NCBI RefSeq assembly: GCF_014596475.1
Contig: NZ_MECJ01000029.1
Location: 124,001 to 188,000, forward strand
DNA: 64,000 nt
Reading direction: 5' to 3'
From: Streptomyces sp. CBMA152
GTDB taxonomy: Bacteria; Actinomycetota; Actinomycetes; Streptomycetales; Streptomycetaceae
Part shown: in pieces, positions 51,088 to 60,052 of the stretch
Layout: every line of letters begins with the position of its first letter
How positions within the stretch are numbered: position 1 is the first letter of the stretch
Position numbers and translations under genes: made by a program
Notes under the pieces: model-generated
The model's input: the letters and a program-made list of their open reading frames with translations, nothing else
The model's database searches: none
What the model was told of the DNA's origin: nothing

Positions 51088-52227
51088 ATGACGGTCCAAG
51101 AGCTGCCCGGTGCCGGTGCCGCCGCCTACCGGCCCACCCCTCCCCCTGCCTGGAGGCCCCGCACCGACCCCGCCCCGCTGCTCCCGGACCCCGAGCCGTA
51201 CCGCGTGCTCGGCACGGACGCCCCGCTCGACCGCGCCCTGATGCTGCGGCTGTACGCGGAGCTGGTCCGCGGCAGGCGGTACAACGCGCAGGCCACCGCC
51301 CTCACCAAGCAGGGCCGCCTCGCCGTCTACCCCTCCTCGACCGGCCAGGAGGCCTGCGAGGTCGCGGCCGCGCTGGTCCTCCAGGAGCAGGACTGGCTCT
51401 TCCCCAGCTACCGGGACACCCTCGCCGCCGTCGCCCGCGGGCTCGACCCCGTACAGGCCCTTACCCTGCTGCGCGGCGACTGGCACACCGGATACGACCC
51501 GCACGAGCACCGCATCGCCCCGCTGTGCACCCCGCTGGCCACTCAGCTCCCGCACGCGGTGGGCCTGGCGCACGCGGCCCGGCTCAAGGGCGACGACGTG
51601 GTGGCGCTGGCCATGGTCGGCGACGGCGGCACCAGCGAGGGCGACTTCCACGAGGCGCTGAACTTCGCGGCCGTCTGGCAGGCCCCGGTCGTCTTCCTGG
51701 TGCAGAACAACGGCTTCGCGATCTCCGTGCCGCTGGCCAAGCAGACCGCCGCGCCCTCGCTGGCCCACAAGGCCGTCGGGTACGGCATGCCGGGCCGGCT
51801 CGTCGACGGCAACGACGCGGCGGCGGTCCACGAGGTGCTGGCCGACGCGGTCGCGCGCGCCCGGCGCGGCGGCGGCCCCACCCTGATCGAGGCCGTGACC
51901 TACCGGATCGAGGCGCACACCAACGCCGACGACGCCACCCGCTACCGGGTCGACGCCGAGGTGGAGGCGTGGCGCGACCACGACCCGATCCGGCTCCTGG
52001 AGGCCGAGCTGACCAGCCGCGGATTCCTCGACGACAGCGAGAAGCAGGCCGCGGCCGAGGCCGCCGAGACGATGGCCGCCGCCCTGCGCGAGCGGATGAA
52101 CGCCGACGCCGAGCTCGACCCCATGGACCTCTTCGCCCATGTGTACGCCGAGAAGACGGCCCAACTGCGCGAACAGGAAGCCCAGTTGCGGGCGGAGCTG
52201 GCGGCGCACGAGGAGGGGGAGCGATGA
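51088..52227 (+). CDS. bkdA: branched-chain 2-oxoacid dehydrogenase E1 alpha subunit
   Basis: A 379-residue thiamine-diphosphate-dependent subunit that decarboxylates 2-oxoacids from Leu, Ile and Val. The TPP motif is GDGGTSEGDFHEALNFA...QNN, with the usual SSTGQEACEVAAAL and YRIEAHTNADD blocks. The N-terminal ~40 residues are Pro/Ala-rich. ATG at 51088 has a GAGGAGG RBS. The gene is coupled to E1-beta. Products (isobutyryl-, methylbutyryl- and isovaleryl-CoA) are fatty-acid and polyketide starters. Confidence 0.96.
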   Translation: MTVQELPGAGAAAYRPTPPPAWRPRTDPAPLLPDPEPYRVLGTDAPLDRALMLRLYAELVRGRRYNAQATALTKQGRLAVYPSSTGQEACEVAAALVLQEQDWLFPSYRDTLAAVARGLDPVQALTLLRGDWHTGYDPHEHRIAPLCTPLATQLPHAVGLAHAARLKGDDVVALAMVGDGGTSEGDFHEALNFAAVWQAPVVFLVQNNGFAISVPLAKQTAAPSLAHKAVGYGMPGRLVDGNDAAAVHEVLADAVARARRGGGPTLIEAVTYRIEAHTNADDATRYRVDAEVEAWRDHDPIRLLEAELTSRGFLDDSEKQAAAEAAETMAAALRERMNADAELDPMDLFAHVYAEKTAQLREQEAQLRAELAAHEEGER

Positions 52228-53228
52228 CCACGGTCGCGGCGAAGCCCGCCACCATGGCGCAGGCGCTGCAGCGCGCCATGCGCGACGCGATGGCCGAGGA
52301 CCCCTCGGTCCATGTCCTCGGGGAGGACGTGGGCGCGCTCGGCGGTGTCTTCCGGATCACCGACGGGCTCGCCAAGGAGTTCGGCGAGGACCGCTGCACC
52401 GACACCCCGCTCGCCGAGGCCGGCATTCTCGGCACGGCGGTCGGCATGGCGATGTACGGGCTGCGGCCCGTGGTGGAGATGCAGTTCGACGCGTTCGCCT
52501 ATCCCGCGTTCGAGCAGCTGATCAGCCATGTCTCACGGATGCGCAACCGCACGCGCGGCTCCATGGCGATGCCGCTGGTGGTGCGGGTGCCCTACGGCGG
52601 CGGCATCGGCGGCGTGGAGCACCACAGCGACTCCTCCGAGGCGTACTACATGGCGACCCCCGGGCTCCATGTGGTCACGCCCGCCACCGTCGAGGACGCG
52701 TACGGGCTGCTGCGGGCCGCCATCGCCTCCGACGACCCGGTGGTCTTCCTGGAGCCCAAGCGGCTCTACTGGTCGAAGGCCGACTGGTCGCCGGACGCGC
52801 CGGCGCAGGTGGCGCCCATAGGCAAGGCGGTCGTGCGCCGCCCGGGCCGCAGCGCCACGCTCATCACGTACGGCCCGTCGCTGCCGGTCTGCCTGGAGGC
52901 GGCCGAGGCGGCGACGGCCGAGGGCTGGGACCTCGAAGTCGTCGACCTGCGCTCGCTGGTGCCCTTCGACGACGAGACGGTCTGCGCGTCGGTACGCCGC
53001 ACCGGCCGGGCGGTCGTCGTCCATGAGGCGACCGGCTTCGGCGGCCCCGGCGGCGAGATAGCCGCCCGGGTCACCGAGCGCTGCTTCCACCATCTGGAGG
53101 CGCCCGTGCTGCGGGTCGCCGGCTTCGACATCCCGTACCCGCCGCCGATGCTGGAGAAGCACCATCTGCCGGGTGTCGACCGGGTGCTCGACGCGGTGGC
53201 GCGGCTGCAGTGGGAGGCGGAGAGCTGA
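52224..53228 (+). CDS. bkdB: branched-chain 2-oxoacid dehydrogenase E1 beta subunit
   Basis: A 334-residue partner of E1-alpha, forming the alpha2-beta2 heterotetramer. It has the GEDVGALGGVFRIT start, the MQFDAFAYPAFEQL core and a C-terminal transketolase domain (VVHEATGFGGPGGEIAA; PYPPPMLE). ATGA overlap with E1-alpha; its stop overlaps the E2 start. Confidence 0.96.
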   Translation: MTTVAAKPATMAQALQRAMRDAMAEDPSVHVLGEDVGALGGVFRITDGLAKEFGEDRCTDTPLAEAGILGTAVGMAMYGLRPVVEMQFDAFAYPAFEQLISHVSRMRNRTRGSMAMPLVVRVPYGGGIGGVEHHSDSSEAYYMATPGLHVVTPATVEDAYGLLRAAIASDDPVVFLEPKRLYWSKADWSPDAPAQVAPIGKAVVRRPGRSATLITYGPSLPVCLEAAEAATAEGWDLEVVDLRSLVPFDDETVCASVRRTGRAVVVHEATGFGGPGGEIAARVTERCFHHLEAPVLRVAGFDIPYPPPMLEKHHLPGVDRVLDAVARLQWEAES

Positions 53229-54541
53229 TGGCCCAGGTCCTTGAATTCAAGCTGCCGGACCTCGGCGAGGGCCTGACCGAGGCGGAGATCGTGCGCTGGC
53301 TGGTGGCGGTGGGCGACGTCGTCGCCATCGACCAGCCGGTCGTCGAGGTCGAGACCGCCAAGGCGATGGTCGAGGTGCCCTGCCCGTACGGCGGTGTGGT
53401 GACGGCGCGGTTCGGCGAGGAGGGCACGGAACTGCCCGTAGGCGCGCCGCTGTTGACGGTGGCGGTCGGTGAGCCGAGCGCGGAGGCGGCCGAGGCCGAG
53501 TCGTCGGAGTACTCCGGGAACGTGCTGGTGGGGTACGGGACGGGGGAGGCCGTGCGGCGGCGGCGCCGGGTGCGGCCGGTGCCAGTGGGCGCGTCGGTTG
53601 CGCCGCCCGCCGCGGTGCCGTCTGTGCCCGCCGGTTCGCCTGCGCCTGTTTCCCGGGCTGCCGGTGCGCCGGTGGAGGGCGGACCAGTGGCGGTCATCTC
53701 GCCGCTCGTGCGGAAGCTGGCCCGGGAGAACGGGCTGGATCTGCGGGAGTTGACCGGGTCCGGGCCGGACGGGCTGATCCTGCGGTCCGACGTGGAGTCG
53801 GCGCTGCGGTCCGAGCCCGAGCCGGTACGGGTGGCGGCGGAGCCCGCCGCTGCCGGGACGCGCATACCCCTGCGCGGGATACGGGGCGCGGTCGCCGACA
53901 AGCTGGCGCGCAGCCGGACCGAGATCCCGGACGCCACGTGCTGGGTCGACGCGGACGCGACCGAGCTGATGGCGGCGCGGGCCGCGATGAACGCGGTGGG
54001 CGGCCCGAAGATCTCCGTACTGGCGCTGCTGGCCCGGATCTGCACGGCCGCGCTCGATCGCTACCCCGAGCTGAACTCGACGGTGGACACGGCGGCGCGG
54101 GAGATCGTCCGGCTGCCCTCGGTGCATCTGGGCTTCGCCGCCCAGACCGAGCGGGGCCTGGTCGTGCCGGTGGTGCGGGACGCGCACGCGCGTAACGCGG
54201 CCTCGCTCAGCAAGGAGTTCGCGCGGCTCACCGAGGCCGCCCGGGCCGGGACGCTGACCCCCGGGGATCTGACCGGCGGGACGTTCACGCTGAACAACTA
54301 CGGGGTGTTCGGGGTGGACGGCTCCACGCCGATCATCAACCACCCCGAGGCGGCGATGCTCGGCGTGGGCCGCATCATGGCCAAGCCGTGGGTGCACCAG
54401 GGTGAGCTGGCGATACGTCAGGTCGTCCAGCTGTCGCTGACGTTCGACCACCGGGTGTGTGACGGAGGAACGGCGGGCGGCTTCCTGCGGTACGTGGCGG
54501 ACTGCGTGGAGCAGCCGGCGGTGCTGTTGCGGTCGCTGTAG
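53228..54541 (+). CDS. bkdC: dihydrolipoamide acyltransferase E2 of the branched-chain complex
   Basis: A 437-residue E2 with one lipoyl domain (residues 1-80, Lys45 in ETAKAMVE), a Pro/Ala-rich flexible hinge, a peripheral-subunit-binding domain (about 155-190; ISPLVRKLARENGLDL) and a catalytic acyltransferase domain with TFDHRVCDGG at the C-terminus. It moves the acyl group from E1 to CoA. No E3 (lipoamide dehydrogenase) gene follows; E3 is usually elsewhere. The ATG overlaps the E1-beta stop. Confidence 0.95.
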   Translation: MAQVLEFKLPDLGEGLTEAEIVRWLVAVGDVVAIDQPVVEVETAKAMVEVPCPYGGVVTARFGEEGTELPVGAPLLTVAVGEPSAEAAEAESSEYSGNVLVGYGTGEAVRRRRRVRPVPVGASVAPPAAVPSVPAGSPAPVSRAAGAPVEGGPVAVISPLVRKLARENGLDLRELTGSGPDGLILRSDVESALRSEPEPVRVAAEPAAAGTRIPLRGIRGAVADKLARSRTEIPDATCWVDADATELMAARAAMNAVGGPKISVLALLARICTAALDRYPELNSTVDTAAREIVRLPSVHLGFAAQTERGLVVPVVRDAHARNAASLSKEFARLTEAARAGTLTPGDLTGGTFTLNNYGVFGVDGSTPIINHPEAAMLGVGRIMAKPWVHQGELAIRQVVQLSLTFDHRVCDGGTAGGFLRYVADCVEQPAVLLRSL

Positions 54542-54749
54542 GGGCGGGGACGGCTTCGGGAGGCTGACTTCGGCGGGGGCGGGTTGGGCGGCCCGCCCCT
54601 GGTCAGCCGCTCGGGTTGCGCCCGGGCGTCTTCGCTGAAGGTGCGCGCGCCCCGGTGCCCACTCGCGGGCTACGCGCCTGCGTCCTGGCTCGGGCTTGCT
54701 CGGTCCGTCCGGGATCCCCCTCGCGCGCCCCGCGCCGCATACTGCTGGG

Positions 54750-55619
54750 ATGACGACCCCCTATGACGCCATCGTGCTCGCCGGAGGGGCCGCTCGGCGG
54801 CTTGGCGGGGTGGACAAGCCCGGGGTGCGGGTGGGTGGACGGGCGCTGATCGATCGGGTGCTCGCGGCCTGTGCCGGGGCCGGGGAGACCGTGGTGGTCG
54901 GGGGGCGACGGGCGACCTCGCGGCCCGTTTCCTGGGCCCGGGAGAATCCGCCCGGTGGTGGGCCCCTCGCCGCGCTCGACGCCGGGCTTCGGCGGACATC
55001 GGCCCCGCTCGTTCTCGTACTCTCCGCCGACCTGCCGTTCCTCGGTGAGCCCACCGTCGAGGCCCTGCTCAGCGAAGTGGGCGAGCGTGAGGGCGTGCTC
55101 TGTGTGGACCGTGACGGGCGTGTCCAGCCGCTCGTCGCCGTCTACCGTGCCGAGCCGCTGCGTCGTGAGCTCGCTCTTCTGGCGGCCGAGCACGGGGGGC
55201 TCGGCGGGCTCCCCGTGCGCCTGCTGACGGCGGAACTCGACCTCGGCCGGCTCGACGCCCCCGAACCCCTCGCGTCCTTCGACTGCGACACCTGGGAGGA
55301 CATCGCGGCGGCCCGCGCCCGGATCAGGGAGCATGGGAACGTGCTGGACGAATGGATCACCGCAGTCAAGAACGAACTCGGCATCGACCTGGACGTCGAC
55401 ACCGGCGTGCTGCTCGACCTGGCCCGGGACGCCGCGCACGGCGTGGCCCGGCCCGCCGCGCCGCTCACCACCTTCCTGGTCGGGTACGCGGCGGCGAAGG
55501 CGGGCGGAGAGGGTACGGATGTGGCCGAGGCGGCGCGCAAGGCCGCCGCCCTCGCCGACCACTGGGCCGCCGAGGCCGTTGCTGACGCCGCCGCCGAGAA
55601 GGGTGAGTCCACCCCATGA
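54750..55619 (+). CDS. mobA: molybdenum cofactor guanylyltransferase MobA fused to DUF6457
   Basis: A 289-residue protein. The N-terminal MobA-like nucleotidyltransferase, residues 1-190, has LAGGAARRLGGVDKP (GTP-binding loop) and SADLPFL (metal-binding Asp). It adds GMP to molybdopterin. Residues ~200-289 are a DUF6457 domain (LDEWITAVKNELGIDLDV; LTTFLVGYAAAKAG), a small helical module usually found next to or fused to MobA in actinobacteria and of unknown use. Start ATG at 54750. Stop overlaps moeA. Confidence 0.9.
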   Translation: MTTPYDAIVLAGGAARRLGGVDKPGVRVGGRALIDRVLAACAGAGETVVVGGRRATSRPVSWARENPPGGGPLAALDAGLRRTSAPLVLVLSADLPFLGEPTVEALLSEVGEREGVLCVDRDGRVQPLVAVYRAEPLRRELALLAAEHGGLGGLPVRLLTAELDLGRLDAPEPLASFDCDTWEDIAAARARIREHGNVLDEWITAVKNELGIDLDVDTGVLLDLARDAAHGVARPAAPLTTFLVGYAAAKAGGEGTDVAEAARKAAALADHWAAEAVADAAAEKGESTP

Positions 55620-56959
55620 CCGGGGCCGATTCATCCGTGTCGCCCGTCGACGACGGCGTGGAGGAGGCGCTTGCCCTGGTCAGGACACCGGCCTCTGCCC
55701 CCGTCCCGGCCCCCGGTGCCCGGGGCCGTCACCGGGCCGCCCGCTGGGGCGACGCCCGGGCCGCGGCCGCACAGGCCGGACGCTCGGCGCCTCGCCGTAC
55801 CCATCGCGTACCGCTCGCGCAGGCCCTCGGCGAGACCCTGGCCGAGCCGCTGGCCGCTCTCACCGATCTGCCGTCCTTCGACACCTCCGCCATGGACGGC
55901 TGGGTCGTCGCCGGACCCGGACCCTGGCGCATCCGGGACGGGGGCGAGGAGCACGGCATTCTCGCCGGGCACGCCGCGCCCGCCCCGCTCGCCGACGGCG
56001 AGGCCGTACGGATCGCCACCGGGGCCCGTATCCCCGGCGAGGCGACCGCCGTCATCCGCAGCGAGCACGCCCGTACGGACGCGGCCAAGTCGCTGCTCCA
56101 CGCCGAACGGGATGTCGTCACCGGGCAGGACATCCGGCCGCGCGGGCAGGAGTGCCGGTCCGGCGACCAGCTGCTGCCCGCCGCCGCGCTGGTCACCCCG
56201 GCGGTGCTGGGGCTCGCGGCGGCCGCCGGGTACGACGAGCTGTGCACCGTGCCCCGGCCCCGCGTCGAGGTGTTCGTCCTCGGCGACGAGCTACTGGCCG
56301 AGGGGCTTCCGCAGGAAGGGCTGATCCGGGACGCGCTCGGGCCGATGCTCGGGCCCTGGCTGCGCATGCTCGGCGCGGAGGTCGTCGCGACGCAGCGGCT
56401 CAAGGACGACGCGAATGTGCTGCTCGCCGCCGTCACCGAGTCCGGGGCGGACGTGGTCGTGACGACCGGCGGTACGGCGGCCGGACCCGTCGACCATGTC
56501 CATCCCGTGCTGCGGGCGGCAGGTGGTGAGCTGCTGGTGGACGGGGTCGCCGTCCGGCCGGGGCACCCGATGCTGCTGGCCCGGCTCGGTGCCGGGAAGT
56601 TCCTGGTCGGGCTGCCGGGCAATCCGCTCGCGGCCGTTTCCGCGCTGCTCACCCTCGCCGAGCCGCTGCTGTGGGAGCTCGCGGGCCGGGTGGGTGCTGC
56701 CGCGCACACCGTCCCGTACACCGCGCAGTTGCGCGACGAGGTCCACGGGCATCCGTATGACACCCGGCTCGTGCCGGTGGTGCACCGGGCGGGACAGGTC
56801 GTGCCGCTGCATTACAACGGGCCGGCGATGCTGCGCGGGATCGCGGCGGCGGACGGGCTCGCGGTCGTGGCGCCGGGCGGGGCGCGGGCCGGGCAAGAGG
56901 TCGAGGTGCTGGATCTTCCCTGGGCTCAACTGGGCTCGGGCGAAGGGTGTTTCACGTGA
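55616..56959 (+). CDS. moeA: molybdopterin molybdenumtransferase MoeA
   Basis: A 447-residue MoeA that inserts molybdate into adenylylated molybdopterin. An N-terminal ~45-residue Ala/Arg-rich extension is followed by domains with PSFDTSAMDGW, IATGARIPGEATAVI, the MPT-binding VTTGGTAAGPVDHV and LPGNPLAAVSALL. The last three codons are Cys-Phe-Thr read from TGTTTCACG, and the stop TGA is also inside a parS site (56949-56962). ATGA overlap with mobA. Confidence 0.93.
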   Translation: MTGADSSVSPVDDGVEEALALVRTPASAPVPAPGARGRHRAARWGDARAAAAQAGRSAPRRTHRVPLAQALGETLAEPLAALTDLPSFDTSAMDGWVVAGPGPWRIRDGGEEHGILAGHAAPAPLADGEAVRIATGARIPGEATAVIRSEHARTDAAKSLLHAERDVVTGQDIRPRGQECRSGDQLLPAAALVTPAVLGLAAAAGYDELCTVPRPRVEVFVLGDELLAEGLPQEGLIRDALGPMLGPWLRMLGAEVVATQRLKDDANVLLAAVTESGADVVVTTGGTAAGPVDHVHPVLRAAGGELLVDGVAVRPGHPMLLARLGAGKFLVGLPGNPLAAVSALLTLAEPLLWELAGRVGAAAHTVPYTAQLRDEVHGHPYDTRLVPVVHRAGQVVPLHYNGPAMLRGIAAADGLAVVAPGGARAGQEVEVLDLPWAQLGSGEGCFT

Positions 56960-56962
56960 AAC
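56949..56962. promoter_or_regulatory. parS site 4, overlapping the moeA stop
   Basis: Perfect GTTTCACGTGAAAC. Its central ACGTGA supplies the last sense codon and the TGA stop of moeA. Confidence 0.95.
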
Positions 56963-57033
56963 ATGCCGTCCGTGGCGCCGTGCGTGGTGTCGCCCCCGCC
57001 TCAAGTTCCTCAAGTCCCGTACGTATGACGGGT

Positions 57034-57047
57034 GTTTCACGTGAAAC
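57034..57047. promoter_or_regulatory. parS site 5
   Basis: Perfect GTTTCACGTGAAAC in the moeA / potassium channel gap. Confidence 0.95.
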
Positions 57048-57095
57048 ACCGCACCTTGGTACCGATTGCGGCCTCAAGTCCCGTACATCCTGGCG

Positions 57096-58184
57096 GTGTT
57101 TCACGTGAAACTGCCCGGCCAGGACGCGATCGCCCGCCAGGCCGGCGAGAAGCTGGAGACGCGGCGGGTGAAGCTGCCGCGCCGGGTCGTGGACAAGCCG
57201 CTGCGGCAGGTCGGCAAGCGGCTGCTGATGGCGCTCAGCGTGCTGATACTGACCACGTTCATCGTCTGGATCGACCGGGCGGGCTACCACGACAACGCCA
57301 ACGACACCCTCGATCTCCTCGATGCCGCCTACTACGCCACCGTCACGCTCTCCACGACGGGTTACGGCGACATCGTTCCGTACAGCGACAGCGCGCGGCT
57401 CACCAACATCCTGCTGGTGACGCCGCTGCGTGTGCTCTTTCTGATCATCTTGGTCGGCACGACTCTGGAGGTCCTCACGGAGCGGACCCGGGAGGAGTGG
57501 CGGCTCAACCGCTGGAAGGCGAACTTGCGAGACCACACTGTCGTCGTCGGCTTCGGTACGAAGGGGCGCTCGGCGATTCAGACACTGTGTGCGACCGGGC
57601 TCAAGAAGGAGCAGGTCGTGGTCGTCGACCCGAGCGTGAAGGTGATCGAGGCGGCCAACGCGGAGGGGTTCGTCGGGGTCGTCGGGGACGCGACCCGCAG
57701 TGATGTGCTGCTGCGGGCCGAGCTCCAGAAGGCCCGTCAGATCGTCATCGCCACCCAGCGCGACGACACGGCGGTGCTGGTCGCGCTGACTGCACGCCAG
57801 CTCAACCGGGGGGCGAAGATCGTCGCGGCGGTGCGGGAGGAGGAGAACGCGCCGCTGCTGCGGCAGTCCGGGGCGGACGCGGTGATCACGAGCGCGAGTG
57901 CGGCGGGGCGGCTGCTCGGCCTCTCGGTGCTCAGCCCGAGCGCGGGCACGGTGATGGAGGACCTGATCCAGCAGGGCAGCGGGCTCGACCTCGTGGAGCG
58001 GCCGGTGAAGAAGAGCGAGGTGGGGCGCGGTGTCCGGGAGACCGAGGACCTGACGGTGAGTGTGCTGCGCGGACACCGGCTGCTCGCGTACGACGACGCG
58101 GAGGCCAGCCCGCTGCGGCTCACCGACCGGCTGATCACGATCGTACGGGCGGGCGGCGGGGCCGCGGAGGGCGCGGCGGAGTAG
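57096..58184 (+). CDS. two-helix potassium channel with RCK/TrkA_N domain
   Basis: A 362-residue ion channel protein. Two membrane helices (about 40-60 and 105-125) frame a pore loop with the K+ selectivity filter TTGYGD. The cytoplasmic RCK domain starts VVVGFGTKGRSAI (NAD-binding GxGxxG) and is followed by a TrkA_C-like end. It probably controls K+ flux in response to nucleotides or Ca2+. The GTG start sits just before a parS, so residues 2-5 are FHVK, encoded by the palindrome. Several start codons are possible (57096 or 57105). Confidence 0.9.
   Translation: MFHVKLPGQDAIARQAGEKLETRRVKLPRRVVDKPLRQVGKRLLMALSVLILTTFIVWIDRAGYHDNANDTLDLLDAAYYATVTLSTTGYGDIVPYSDSARLTNILLVTPLRVLFLIILVGTTLEVLTERTREEWRLNRWKANLRDHTVVVGFGTKGRSAIQTLCATGLKKEQVVVVDPSVKVIEAANAEGFVGVVGDATRSDVLLRAELQKARQIVIATQRDDTAVLVALTARQLNRGAKIVAAVREEENAPLLRQSGADAVITSASAAGRLLGLSVLSPSAGTVMEDLIQQGSGLDLVERPVKKSEVGRGVRETEDLTVSVLRGHRLLAYDDAEASPLRLTDRLITIVRAGGGAAEGAAE
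57098..57111. promoter_or_regulatory. parS site 6, inside the channel start
   Basis: Perfect GTTTCACGTGAAAC encoding the N-terminal FHVK of the potassium channel. Confidence 0.95.
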
Positions 58185-58194
58185 CGTCGGCCGC

Positions 58195-59172
58195 ATGCAT
58201 GCGATCACGATTCCTGAGCCGGGTGGTCCCGAAGCGCTGGTGTGGGCCGAGGTGCCCGATCCCGTGGCGGGCGAGGGCGAGGTCCTCGTCGAGGTGGCGG
58301 CGGCGGCCGTCAACCGTGCGGATGTGTTGCAACGGCAGGGGTTCTACGACCCGCCGCCGGGGACATCGCCGTATCCGGGCCTTGAGTGCTCTGGGCGGAT
58401 CGTCGCGCTGGGGCCCGGGGTGTCCGGGTGGTCCGTCGGCGACGAGGTGTGCGCGCTGCTGAGCGGCGGCGGGTACGCGGAGAAGGTGGCGGTGCCGGTG
58501 GGGCAGCTGCTGCCGGTGCCGGAGGGTGTGGAGCTGACGGTCGCGGCGGCGCTGCCGGAGGCTGTCGCGACGGTGTGGTCCAACGTGTTCATGGTGGCCC
58601 ATCTGCGGCCTGGCGAGACGCTGTTGGTGCACGGCGGGGCGAGCGGGATCGGGACGATGGCGATCCAGCTGGCCAAGGCGGTGGGGGCGCGGGTCGCCGT
58701 CACGGCGGGCGGGCCCGAGAAGCTGGCGCGGTGCGCTGAGCTGGGTGCGGACATCCTGATCGACTACCGCTCGCAGGACTTCGTGGAGGAGATCCGCAAG
58801 GCGACGGATGGCGCGGGGGCGGACGTCATCCTCGACATCATGGGCGCGAAGTATCTGGACCCGAATGTGCGGGCGTTGGCGGTGAACGGGCGCCTGGCCG
58901 TCATCGGGATGCAGGGCGGGGTCAAGGGCGAGCTCAACCTCGGGGCGCTGATGGCCAAGCGGGCGGCTGTGACGGCGACGACGTTGCGGGGGCGGCCTTC
59001 GGTGGAGAAGGCGGCGATCGTGGCGGCGGTTCGGGAGCATGTGTGGCCGCTGATTCCGGCCGGGCGGGTGCGGCCGGTGGTGGATCGGGTGGTGTCGATG
59101 GCCGATGCGGGTGCGGGGCATCGGGTGTTGGAGGCGGGGGCGCATGTGGGGAAGGTGCTGTTGGTGGTGTGA
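58195..59172 (+). CDS. NAD(P)H quinone oxidoreductase (MDR family)
   Basis: A 325-residue medium-chain dehydrogenase/reductase of the zinc-less quinone oxidoreductase type. It has the N-terminal GroES-like fold (VNRADVLQRQGFYDPPPG) and a Rossmann domain HGGASGIGTMAIQLAKA. It reduces quinones or enones with NADPH. The gene begins 10 nt after the channel stop, so the two may be co-transcribed. The real substrate is unknown. Confidence 0.9.
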   Translation: MHAITIPEPGGPEALVWAEVPDPVAGEGEVLVEVAAAAVNRADVLQRQGFYDPPPGTSPYPGLECSGRIVALGPGVSGWSVGDEVCALLSGGGYAEKVAVPVGQLLPVPEGVELTVAAALPEAVATVWSNVFMVAHLRPGETLLVHGGASGIGTMAIQLAKAVGARVAVTAGGPEKLARCAELGADILIDYRSQDFVEEIRKATDGAGADVILDIMGAKYLDPNVRALAVNGRLAVIGMQGGVKGELNLGALMAKRAAVTATTLRGRPSVEKAAIVAAVREHVWPLIPAGRVRPVVDRVVSMADAGAGHRVLEAGAHVGKVLLVV

Positions 59173-59430
59173 GGTGTTCTGCCCCCGACCCGCCCCTTCC
59201 CTGAACCCTCCGGGGGCGGGCGGGCGGGGGGTGAGGTGGGAGGGGGAGGTTCCCCGGGGGCTGCGCCCCCGGACCCCACGCGGGGGCTGCGCCCCCTGCA
59301 CCCCGCTGGGGGTGGGTGGGTGAGCGGGGTTGCGCGCCCCTGCACCCCCTGGGCCCTAGCCGGTGGGTTGGTGGCTCGCCCCGGACGCGGGCGGGGTAGG
59401 GCCGGGGCTTCGCCCCGGCCCCCATAACCC
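59173..59430. other. hairpin-rich intergenic region
   Basis: 258 nt with several GC hairpins: CCGGGGGC-TGC-GCCCCCGG (59254-59272), GGGGGC-TGC-GCCCCC (59282-59296) and a nine-bp stem with TTC loop (59400-59420), plus G-rich runs at 59207-59260. It lies between convergent quinone reductase and Bpa genes and probably terminates both. The GGGGGCTGCGCCCCC-type motif is commonly repeated in Streptomyces gaps. Confidence 0.6.
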
Positions 59431-59958
59431 CTACAGGTACGGCCCCGACCGCACGCCCGCCGCGTCGTCCTCGTCGTGGGGGGCGCCGGGCGGGAGGGCT
59501 CGGCGCATTTGTTCCAGTTGGGCCCGGGCTGCCATCTGCTGGGCGAACAGGGCCGTCTGGATGCCGTGGAAGAGGCCCTCCAGCCAGCCGACCAACTGGG
59601 CCTGGGCGATGCGCAGTTCCGCCTCGGACGGGATGGCCTCGTCCGTGAAGGGGAGCGACAGTCGCTCCAGCTCCTCCACCAGCTCCGGGGCCAGGCCGTC
59701 TTCCAGTTCCTTGACGGACGACGCGTGGATGTCCTTCAGGCGTACGCGGCTCGCCTCGTCCAGAGGAGCCGCGCGTACTTCTTCCAGAAGCTGCTTGATC
59801 ATGCTGCCGATGCGCATGACCTTGGCGGGCTGTTCGACCATCTCCGTCACCGGGACCTCGCGCGACTCGTCGTCACCGCCGCCGATGGCCATACCGTCCT
59901 GTCCGACTACCAGGATGTGGGGGCTGTCCGGCGACTGTTCGTTCCTCGGCATCTCCAT
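59431..59958 (-). CDS. bpa: bacterial proteasome activator Bpa
   Basis: A 175-residue ATP-independent proteasome activator. The core is helical (RIGSMIKQLLEEVRAAPLDEASR; LVGWLEGLFHGIQTALFAQQMAARAQLEQMR). The C-terminus ends GPYL, close to the GQYL motif of mycobacterial Bpa that docks into the 20S alpha ring. Start ATG at 59958 is chosen; 59952 and 60021 are alternatives. It feeds unfolded proteins such as HspR to the 20S core. The proteasome genes are not in this window. Confidence 0.9.
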   Translation of the reverse strand: MEMPRNEQSPDSPHILVVGQDGMAIGGGDDESREVPVTEMVEQPAKVMRIGSMIKQLLEEVRAAPLDEASRVRLKDIHASSVKELEDGLAPELVEELERLSLPFTDEAIPSEAELRIAQAQLVGWLEGLFHGIQTALFAQQMAARAQLEQMRRALPPGAPHDEDDAAGVRSGPYL

Positions 59959-60052
59959 GCCGTCCATTCTCTCGCACACGTGCCTCACATCACGTTGTGC
60001 CCCCGAAGAGAGGTGATCCACCCCGATTCTGGGAGCCGAACCGCACGTCGTG

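Noticed and set aside
59254..59420. Possible CRISPR-like repeat array
   Set aside because: The repeats are short GC hairpins without regular spacers or cas genes; better read as terminators.
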